From Gongronella butleri (lineage: Eukaryota > Mucoromycota > Mucoromycetes > Mucorales > Cunninghamellaceae): 64,000 nt of DNA. How positions within the stretch are numbered: the first letter of the stretch is position 1; every line of letters starts with the position of its first letter. The stretch spans positions 682,001 through 746,000 of the forward strand of contig JAIWZP010000003.1 in assembly GCA_025201375.1 (NCBI GenBank), given 5' to 3'. The notes under the pieces are model-generated. The model was not told where the DNA came from. It worked only from the letters and a program-made list of their open reading frames with translations, and made no database searches. The translations under genes and the position numbers were made by a program. This document shows, in pieces, positions 55,418 to 64,000 of the stretch.

Positions 55418-56682
55418 GAAGCACACATAAAATAATAAAAAATAAAAAAAATAACAAGGAAACAAGAGCAATTGAAAAAAAGGAGGGGCAAAAAAAAAAG
55501 TCTATTCCACCACACGACACAGCGCGGTGTCACACAAAAAAAGCGCCAAATGGTACGCATCACGGTTCCGAGAGCGCCTTTTCCATCGTTACACTGTCCA
55601 TCATCTGACGTCCTTGTTGTTCGGATAGCAGCCGAGCCGACCAAAGTGCAAAAAAGCATCTCTCTGCTTGCTCCTTTGCAACGAAAAAAAAAAAAAAAAA
55701 AAACAAAAAACAAAAAATAAGGGTCCACACTTTTACCTCCCTGCGCGCTGTCGCATTTGATCCTACCCCCTTTCATTGTTCTTGTCTTCTTTTTCATAGG
55801 CTCCTTGATTTTTGGGGGATTGGGCTTCCTCCTAATGTGAAAAAAAAGGCGTGCGCGCAGTGTGCATTCGTTTGTGTTGCACCAGATTGCCTGATTTGGT
55901 GACCCCGTATTTACTTTCTCTTTCTCTCTCTCTCTTTTTCTTACCCCCGCCAGGACGCTCTTGTATGAAAAAAAAACATTGTTTTCAAACGAGGAGGGCA
56001 TCATCGTGCTTGAGGAGAACTTTCAAGGAAACGCGCCAGGGCCGCAAAAAAAAAAAAAAGTGCACGTTGTCCTGGCCCCGCCGCCCTGGCAATCCAAAGA
56101 GCGTGCTGCAAATTTCAAGCGGCGCGTAACGTAGGACAATGACAAGGGAAAACAAGTCGATTCATGCAGAAAAGACGCGGTTCAAAAAAGGCAAGCGACA
56201 GCCCGTTCCTTTTTTTTTCCTTCTTTTTTGACATGCCCATTGAACTCAACCTAATTCGAAAATGACGTGACAAAAAGAGAGAGAGAGTTCAAGCGAGGGA
56301 AAGACAGAGAAAGAGAGGGAAGGGGCTTTCCTTGGGAAAGCACTAAGGAGAACTCTCTTTTTTTTCAAAAAAAAAAAAAAAAGATGGGAGAGTGCACTTG
56401 AGGAGTGCGCAAAGGGAGGGGCGACGACGTCAAAAGGAAAGCGTGGATTGCTTGCAAAGGACGTCAATGGCTATAGACCACATGTAACGGACCATTGTCC
56501 CTTTTTTTCATCTTTTTTAATTCATCCTCTGCCATTTTTTCTTTTTCTTTTTCTTTTTATTTCTTTTTTGTCTTTTTTTTTTGAAAAACTTTTGTGCTCG
56601 CCCTTGATCCCTGTTCCACGCCCTTTCTCGCCTATTTTTTTTTCTAATATCTGTACCATTTACACTTATATTTTCAGAGATC
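55418..56682. other. divergent promoter region, Zn2Cys6 gene and ankyrin gene
   Basis: 1.27 kb without a supported gene. It holds many homopolymer runs (A at 55683-55702, A at 56045-56059, T/A pair at 56358-56382), a TC microsatellite at 55915-55940 and a GA microsatellite at 56276-56287. The last 180 bp before the ankyrin gene start are strongly CT-rich. Confidence 0.5.
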
Positions 56683-58487
56683 ATGCCTGCATTATCACCA
56701 TCCATCTCGTACAACAGCATTGACGATGCTGGTGTCAAGGAAGACCATCAGCAGCAGCAGCAGCAGTCGTCGTCGCCGCGCACGCCCAAGGAGATTCTGT
56801 TGGACATGATTGAGAGTGTGGAGCGTGAGGAGCTGAAGCAGGCCATGAAGGTCGAGATCAAGCGAATCTATGCAAACCACGACCGATTGATCAGCATGCT
56901 CCAAGCACGATCGGAGGTCATGGAGCAAGAGAATGAGGAGTACAAGTCATTGGCCGCGGACCACCAGCGCCGGTACGAAAAGGCCGTGCGTGAGATGCAA
57001 TTCTTCCGCAAAAAGTACGAAAAAGCCATGGAAATCAACAAGCAATATGTGAACGCGGCCGTGCACCAGCACCAGATGCAGTCGTCCGCTTCTTCGCCGA
57101 CACCGCCTCTTCCCACGTCAGTCGCTGCGAATACCGCCTCGAGCACAAGCAATGCAAATGGCTCATCCAATGGTTCTTCCAATGGTACATCCAATGGCAC
57201 TTCCAATGGCTCCTCCAATGGCTCCTCCACAGCCGTCAATGGCTCGTCGTCGACAACGTCTCTGCAGCAACAACAGCAACAGCAACAGCAGGTGCGTCCA
57301 CGCAGTCTGTCCATTGATTCGACGTCGAGTGCGGGCGATCAACATCATTTGCCTCATCATCCAGGAAAAGGTGGCAATCCGCAAACCTACCCATTAACAC
57401 CCACAAGCCCACAGCCATCCGTGTTGCCCAACGAAAACTCGACCAATTCGTTTGGCGTGTATGATCAGCCCACGCCACTTCATGAAAATAACGGAAATGG
57501 CAGCAACAGCGGCAGCAGCAATCACCATCGGCAAAAGGCGACGATGCCATCGCGGTCGTCGTCGACATCGACCAATAATTCGACAAATGGATTGGCCCAT
57601 TGGAACCTGGGATCGACACAAATGCAAGAAAAACAGCCGTCCATCTCGTCGACAGATGCCGCCGTTGCTGCCGCTGGTTCCACGTCGACCACGATTCCGC
57701 GTCTGAGACAAAATTCGACAACGGCGTCGGTCCACAGTTCGCATTCCAGCAACACAGACACAAGCTCGACAAACAGCAAGGAAAAATCGCCAAAAAAGAA
57801 ACAATCGTGGCAATTGTTGCAGCAAAACCCGTCTATCGCCAGCACCGTCGGCCCAAGCAGCATCATCTCCGCGCCATCACTTGCATTGTCCACCTCCTCC
57901 TCGTCCACGACCAATCCAAAGGACTACAACCCCAATGCCAATGTCAATTCCGTCCCAATGACACCCGTCCGCTCAAGCACAGCCACAAATGGCTACACGG
58001 GCGCCTCCCTCATCCAGCAGCGCCGCGTCGACCCCCTCATCTTTGGCGGATCAGATGGCCTGTGGGAAACAATTAGCAAATCAAAGGGTTCCGATGCAAC
58101 CGTCGAAAAAATCATCAGGTAATCAATTTCGATGATCATTGGACAATTTTAGAAAAAGATCAGAGGATCAAGGAGACGTGCCAAAACAAAAAAGAGGGAG
58201 ACCAATTTCAAAAAAAAAAAAAAAAAAAAAAAAAATAGGAGGAACTCAGACTCTTTTTTCTTCCAAATAGCAACTTCCTCCGCCGTGGTGGCTCTCCTAA
58301 CACCGCCAAGCAATCGTCGTCCATCAATGCTGTCAAATACGGCTATGGCATGATCCACGCGCTTGTGGTCACCAAAGCGCCCGGTGCCCTGGATCTGGTC
58401 CTCCAACAAGGCGCCAATCCCAATGCATTCACACTCAGCGCCATCGAGGACGACAAGGTTCGTCTTTTTTTCTTTTTTTCTCATTGA

Positions 58488-58520
<33 letters not shown>

Positions 58521-59265
58521 TCCATTCTGACTCAATGCCTCCTCCTCCTTGTTTTATTTTTTATAGATGACCCCATGCTATCTTGCGGCGAGCGTGGGCT
58601 GGCTGGCTGGCCTGCAAAAGCTTGTACAGGCCGGCGGTGACCTTTTGACGGCACGTGGTGGCGGTGCAAAGAACAAGACGGCGCTCCATGCGGCTGCCGA
58701 GCATTGTCATGCTGCTGTCGTCGAGTACATTGTCGGTGTCACACAAGGAAGATTGAATTCGGAGGTCGACAGCCTTGGTACGTCGTAAATTGGCTCGATT
58801 TGTACCTTTTTTTTTTTTTTCGTCGCCCCTGACCCTGTTTTTTTTTTCTATTTTTTTTTTTTTACAGGTGCGACGGTGTTGCATTACGCATGCGCGTCTG
58901 GCCACACGGATCTTGTGTCGTTTTTGGCACGGTCGTGTGAGATTCCAGTCGATCAGGCTGATTATCGTGGCGAATGGCCGCTGCACTGGGCGGCACGCCA
59001 TGGCCGCTTGGAGGTTGTCACATTGTTGGTCGAACGCTGCGGCTGCGACTGCAACACGTACGTGCCGCGTCGCGTCGGCACCGCGTTGGATCTCGCGCGG
59101 GCTGGCGGCCACCGCCGACTCGTCGATTACCTCAAGGGTCTCGGTGCCATGACATCGAAAAAGATGGAAAAGCGCCGTGAGGAGGAAATGGCCAAGGAGG
59201 TACCAAAGCACCTTGAAAACACCCTCGCACGCAATGGTTTCTTTGGCGGCGATGACGAGTTTTGA
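56683..59265 (+). CDS. ankyrin-repeat protein with N-terminal coiled coil
   Basis: Exons 56683-58118, 58271-58457, 58567-58777 and 58868-59265 give 743 aa. Residues about 33-125 form a coiled coil (ILLDMIESVEREELKQAMKV, MEQENEEYKSLAADHQRRYE). A low-complexity region follows with Asn-Gly-Ser-Ser repeats (SSNGTSNGTSNGSSNGSS), a Gln run and many Ser/Thr. The C-terminal third has about five ankyrin repeats: YGMIHALVVTKAPGALDLVL, MTPCYLAASVGWLAGLQKLV, NKTALHAAAEHCHAAVVEYI, GATVLHYACASGHTDLVSFL, GEWPLHWAARHGRLEVVTLL, and a weaker one. The last 40 residues are charged. The second intron has an unusual GTTCGT donor. Likely a scaffold; partners unknown. Confidence 0.85.
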
Positions 59266-59856
59266 GCCTACTTTTTTTTTTGCTCCCCCCCTCCACTCAA
59301 ATACATTTTGTTTCTAATTGTCACATCCCCAACCCCTCTTTTGATCTTCCCTCCCCCTCCCAATTTCACAGAAACAGTCTTATTCTTAGTTTTGATTCCT
59401 GTCGTTCTCATTTTACAATTAAAAAAAAGTAAAAACAACAAAAAAACACATACACAAATGCACGCAAAAAAAAAAAAAAAAAACAAAAAATGTGAGCGAG
59501 CGGCGCGTCAAATAATCATCAATGCAGCACACGCTTTTGTTTTCGTCAAGGGCAGGTTCACGTGGATGTGCCTTTTTTGGAAGGGACAAAATAAAAGACC
59601 TCTTTTGTCCATGCCGCTCTTTCATCCCCGTCCCCGCCCCCTTTTTTTTTTTTTTTTGCTCGCGGCCCATGCTCTTCCTTCTTTCCATTTCCTGAAAGCC
59701 CTTGTATTTCTACTTTTTTTTTTGTTGCACGTCTCTTTTTCTTTTGCTTGTTTGTCTATTTATTGCTTTTTTGTACTCTTTTTCGTTCTTTGCCTCGTTA
59801 TCCGCCCCTCCCTTTTTTTACACGCTCTACACGCTCCTCCCTCCACACACTATACC
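59266..59856. other. intergenic, leader of the KA1-type kinase gene
   Basis: No gene. A 17-base A run at about 59466 and a T run at 59642; strongly CT-rich from 59600 to the start codon. Confidence 0.5.
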
Positions 59857-60946
59857 ATGCCATTCACCGCTATGCAAAGTCTCAAGTCGTGGCGACGACG
59901 GTCCGACTCCAAGCTTGCCGAAACGCACCTACAAGACAGCAACAAGGCAAAAAAGGCATCGCCACCCAAGGACGACCTTGCACCGAGTCCCGACGCCTCG
60001 CTGTATGGCATCAGCGACTATCAATTCATCGGCACGTTGGGCCAGGGCAAATTTTCAAAGGTCATGTTGGCACAGCATTATGTCACTCTCGAAAAATTTG
60101 CAATCAAGGTAAAGCAAGTCTGTACACATCTGAACCGGGCTTTTTTCGACACTCCTTACCCCGCCCCATGCTCAATCGCCTTGACAAATGGGCTGCTTTT
60201 CACTCACCTTATTTTTTTTGAAAAAAAATTTAGATGATCGACAAGCGCGCGTACAATGACCATACGATGACGCGCCTGATTCGCGAGATTGCCGTCATGG
60301 AAGCGTTGCATCACCCCAATATTGTGCACTTGTACGAAACGCTCGAGACGGAGCACACCATCTACCTGGTCATGGAATATGTCGAAGGCATGAATCTCGA
60401 GGAATACATGAAAAAACACGGCAGCAAGCTGTCAGAGGACGATGCGCGCATGATCTTCCGCCAAATGGTCTCCACCATTGACTATTGTCATCGCCGATGG
60501 GTTGTACATCGTGACATCAAGGTAAAAAAAAAAAAAAAGAAAATGAGGGGAGGGAGACCCGAAAAAAAAGCGCTCACGCAATTTTTATATTATAAAAAAG
60601 GCACCCAATATCTTGCTCACAAAGGACAAGCAGGTGCGATTAATCGACTTTGGCCTCAGCAATCGGTTCGGCTTGGAACGCTTGCAAACGTCGTGTGGTA
60701 AGGAGGTGCAATTTCATTGTTTTCTTTTATTTTCGCGGCCGAGCGGCACATTTTTTTCCTTGGCTTTTTTGCTGATTGTCCCGCTTCCCCCTGTTGCCCC
60801 CACCCTTTATTTTAGGATCCATGATGTACTATAGTCCCGAGATCATTAATCGCAAGCGATATATTGGCCCTGAGATTGATTGCTGGTGTCTTGGTATCTG
60901 CCTGTACCGCATGGCCGCCGGATTCGAGGCTTTTCGTCATGCGCGA

Positions 60947-61001
<55 letters not shown>

Positions 61002-61014
61002 TGGAGAAAGAGTT

Positions 61015-61048
<34 letters not shown>

Positions 61049-62850
61049 CACGAAGCATCATCATGGGCACCAATTTAGACCGAAGCGAGTTGCGGCAGTA
61101 TATCACGCAGCGCAATTACAACATGCCCAGTCATTTCAGCGAGGGATTAAAGGCAACGATCCAAAAATGCCTTTCCACGGACCGCCGCCGGCGATCGAGC
61201 TTGTGCAATGCGCTGCAGGACGACGCGTGGCTCAACAATTATGGCCAGCTGCCCGACCTGTTTTCCAACACGACCAATTTCCACGCATCGCTGTACCAAT
61301 TTGCGCTCCCGTCCAACATGACGATGGACAATGCGTTTCTCGAGGCGCGGCAGCGCGAGCGCGAGCAGCAACAGCGCCAGTATTTGCGCGACATGGAGGA
61401 AGAGAAGCGCATGGGGTACCAGGCACGCAAAACGATCTTTCACCACGCGTACAACGCGTCGTGTTATTACACGGCGCACAATTACCGCGAGGACAAGGCG
61501 TTCCTTGAGCCACGACGCGCCGCGCTGTACAAGGACATCTTGTCCATTCTCGAGCAAATTGCCCTGCAGTCCGCCAATCCAAGCCTGCTCACGTCGATTT
61601 CCGATTTTTACCGCGCGCGCGACGAGCCTGATCTTTCGCTCTTTACGTTTGAACGCGAGCAGCAGCAATTGCAACTTCAGCAGCAGCAACAGCAGCAACA
61701 GCAGCAACTGGACCGTGTGATCCAGCAATCGCAACAACAATCGCCGCCGCCAACGCCACATCATCGCCAGGCGTTTCTCAAGCATCTGTTGCCGTCGCGG
61801 CCGTCGTCTCCAGCATTGGACAAGGACTTTTCCTTGGCAATGACACAACCAGCAGCGGCGCCTCGTCCTGGTCCTCCGCCTCCTGCGGATTCAAGGAGAT
61901 CGTCCGTGTCGACGCTGTCATCCGCGGTCGTGGCTGCCGCACCACCGCCACCGTCTCCCGCGGAATCACCCATACCCCGTTTGAAAAAGAAATCGTCAAA
62001 GATGAATCTGTGGCTGCAGCGGTCAAAGGACAAATCGCACTATTTCACCATGCAGGCCAATGTGCGTGCCGTGTCGTCGGCGACCTTGTTTTCCATGGCG
62101 TCCTCTAGCACCGCCGTGTCCACGCTGCGCGACGATCACCAGGTGCCCGTGGCCATCGATCACGAGCAGGACGAGCTTGAATTGATCTTGCTTGTGCGCT
62201 CCACATGCGAATTGCTCGGCATCACGTACGTCCACGCATCCCGGTCACAACTGTGCTGCATGATGACCCTTGTTGAACCTGAGCATCCTGCTGAAGACGA
62301 AGATAACCATGAAGCACACGGCAACAATGGCCTTCAACCACAACGGTCGACACCGAATTTGCTGCGCAAGAAAAAAAGCTTTGCCAGCCACCACTCGCTG
62401 CAGGACAGCACGTTCCTCGGCGACTTTATGCAGCCATCATCGAGCCAATACCATCTGAACAACGACCTGCTCGCTGACGACAACAGTGCATCGCATTGGT
62501 GGCACCGCCCCTTCCAGCGCATCTCCCTGCCACAATCGCTGCGCCACTCCTCCAGCATGCAAAGCCTGCGCTCCCTCTACACAAAGCAACACCAGCCCTC
62601 CACCATTAGCAAGACCTCGGGCACCGCGGCATCGGACCAACAAGGCACAACGGCAGCAAACACAGGCACCAACCCGCCCGCCGCCGTCAGCACCGTTTAC
62701 TTCTCCGTCCAGGTCGACGCCGTCGCGTCCAAAAACAGCGGCGACGTGCGCCTCCTGGCACTAAGATTCAGCAAGGTCGCCGGCTCCGCCAAGGTGTACA
62801 AGCTCGTCACCGGATGGATCTTGCGCATCTTGCAATCTAATCAAAAATAA
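59857..62850 (+). CDS. Ser/Thr protein kinase with C-terminal KA1-like domain (Kin1/MARK-type)
   Basis: CAMK-group kinase; relatives act in polarity and cell-cycle control. Exons 59857-60108, 60234-60521, 60601-60697, 60816-60947 and 61079-62850 give 846 aa. Kinase domain about 53-315: LGQGKFSKVMLA, FAIKMIDKR with the ATP lysine, VVHRDIKAPNILL, LIDFGLSN, MMYYSPEI, and IDCWCLGICLYRMAAG. After it come Gln-rich (run of about ten near residue 460) and Pro/Ser-rich segments. The final 60 residues (VYFSVQVDAVA, LALRFSKVAGSAKVYKLVTG, WILRILQ) fit a KA1 membrane-binding domain. The fourth intron contains about 41 A then about 29 T; its acceptor is TTTAG at 61074-61078, since the nearer AG at 61054 would break the frame. 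Confidence 0.9.
60948..61078 (+). other. intron with long A then T homopolymer runs
   Basis: The donor GTAAAA runs into about 41 A; after a 17-base spacer (CTTGGAGAAAGAGTTG) there are about 29 T. The two runs can pair as a hairpin in the pre-mRNA. Run lengths may be inexact in the assembly. Confidence 0.8.
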
Positions 62851-63716
62851 AGGAAATGCATGTACATGTCTTTCTACCGCCCCCCTTTTTTTCATTGTTT
62901 TATATTGCTGCCCTGGTGAGTGCACATTAGCCGTGGCGTTGCTTTTTACAACTCAGCCGCAAAGACAACGCATAAAAAAAAAAAAGATGTCGTAAAGACG
63001 CTGATTTAGTCCATGTATCGTGTGACATCCTGTTGCTCGCGCACTGGCTCTAGGAAACAAAGGGTCGACCATTCATACCGTATCTGCTAATCTGCAGAGA
63101 AAAATGGAGCTGTGGGCCGCGCGTGAAATTCACTCTTGACATGGTTCGATTTTGATCAACGCGCGATTTTCATACATAAAAAAATTGTTTATATACTGTA
63201 GCCTCGTGCCCAACTTTAAAAGAGTACGTTGTTTTATACCGTTCAGCTGCCAGTGACAGTGTACTACTGTATGTACTGTACTGTACAGTATCATGAGTTA
63301 ATCATACGTACTGCACCATCCACCATCACACCATGGCTTGAAAAAAGGCTGATTACGCGTAAAACCTTCAACATCCGTGTACAAAATCATATCATAAAGC
63401 TGCCAAAGTGTGCATTGCAATTTGACGATGGCTGCGGTGCTCATGGGTTAAGAACTTAAGATCAACTGCTGCAAGAATTTTCTGCCACTAAACGGCGCAA
63501 AAGGCGTCCAAATGACGATTTGTACAGTAGTACAGTATCGTGCCCAGCAAGTGAATAATGGCGATTTTGAAGGGGGGATTATCGTATTGAAACTGGTGGG
63601 AACGAAATTTGCCATGTCTGCCGAGAAAAGTATCGCGTGCTGTAATTTCGGTGTTTGCAGCATCGCGCTGCTGCACTTCAAGAAAAGTACGCATTTTTCC
63701 TTTTAATAACCAAACA
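62851..63716. other. intergenic with palindromic TACTGTA words
   Basis: No gene. Around 63260-63295 the sequence GTACTACTGTATGTACTGTA, then CTGTACAGTATCATGAG, is a dense cluster of the word; further copies near 63197 and 63527. Confidence 0.5.
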
Positions 63717-64000
63717 GGATGTTTTTCAGACTTTGCCGGCCTGCTGTGCCTCCAGAAAATTTTTTACAGCCTACTTGCTTGCCCGCCAATGAAACATGCA
63801 TCATGGCGTAAACTATAGCTCAGTGCTCAATACAGACCCGCCCAATTTTTTTGGACACGAAAATGTAAAAATGCGTTTTTCAGACTTTGCCGGCCTGCTG
63901 CTGTGCCTCCAGAAATTTTTTTACAACCTACGATACTTGCTTGCCCGCCAATGAAACTTGCATTATGGCGTAAACTACAGTATACTGTAGCTCAGTGCTC
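63717..64000. repeat. dispersed repeat, two tandem copies B and C, cut by window end
   Basis: Copy B about 63717-63872 and copy C about 63873-64000 each read GTTTTTCAGACTTTGCCGG, CCTGCTG, TGCCTCCAGAAA, a T run, ACA(G/A)CCTAC, TTGCTTGCCCGCCAATGAAA, and GGCGTAAACTA, then AGCTCAGTGCTC. The period is about 155 bp. Copy A is at 17025-17180. Confidence 0.8.

Noticed and set aside
61056..61078. Apparent frameshift at the fourth kinase intron
   Set aside because: The mismatch disappears when the acceptor at 61077-61078 is used, giving HARDRSELRQYI in frame.

Overview
The window is eukaryotic and almost certainly fungal. Genes carry short GT-AG introns of roughly 50-150 bp with T-rich 3' ends, transcripts start after CT-rich stretches, and the proteins are typical fungal ones: a Zn2Cys6 transcription factor, a GH5 exo-beta-1,3-glucanase, a LysM protein, a Ysc84/SH3 protein and a YPK-type AGC kinase. 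A broken gene family around 6.9-9.1 kb resembles a repeated family I associate with Mucorales, so an early-diverging fungus (Mucoromycota, Mucorales or relative) is the best guess. That is inference; there is no rRNA or other marker here to settle it. Long A and T homopolymers are unusually common in introns and 5' regions.

Layout. 0.3-4.6 kb: YPK/SGK-like kinase (+), a small zinc-ribbon protein (-), a SOSS-B single-stranded DNA binding protein (+). 4.6-10.3 kb: a gene-poor accessory block holding a foldback element with about 470 bp inverted arms, then two inactivated copies of one gene facing in opposite directions. 10.3-25.4 kb: a RasGEF (+), a membrane-anchored GH5 glucanase (-), a 3 kb repeat-bearing gap, a DDX59-like helicase (+), a NAPE-PLD-like metallo-hydrolase (+) and a secreted LysM/3D-type protein (-).

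25.4-31.3 kb: the most unusual part. Three tandem minus-strand copies encode a protein built almost wholly of repeated helix-turn-helix modules of about 50 residues; copy 1 is intact with five modules, copy 2 is shortened to three, copy 3 has five but is frameshifted. 31.5-44.4 kb: OB-fold protein (+), casein kinase 2 alpha (-) divergent from a DDT-domain chromatin protein (+), asparaginase with ankyrin repeats (+), Ysc84/SH3YL1 protein (-). 44.5-47.2 kb: a minisatellite and a diverged tandem array with a period near 500 bp.

47.4-62.9 kb: a long low-complexity orphan (-), a Zn2Cys6 regulator (-), an ankyrin protein (+) and a KA1-type kinase (+). 62.9-64.0 kb: a tandem pair of a dispersed repeat that also occurs near 17.1 kb. 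The genes are not an operon or obvious cluster; the common themes are signalling (YPK, RasGEF, CK2, KA1 kinase), cell wall and surface (GH5, LysM) and chromatin or DNA (SOSS-B, OB-fold, DDT, Zn2Cys6). Exon joins were worked out by hand from splice signals and reading-frame continuity; all spliced lengths given are multiples of three.
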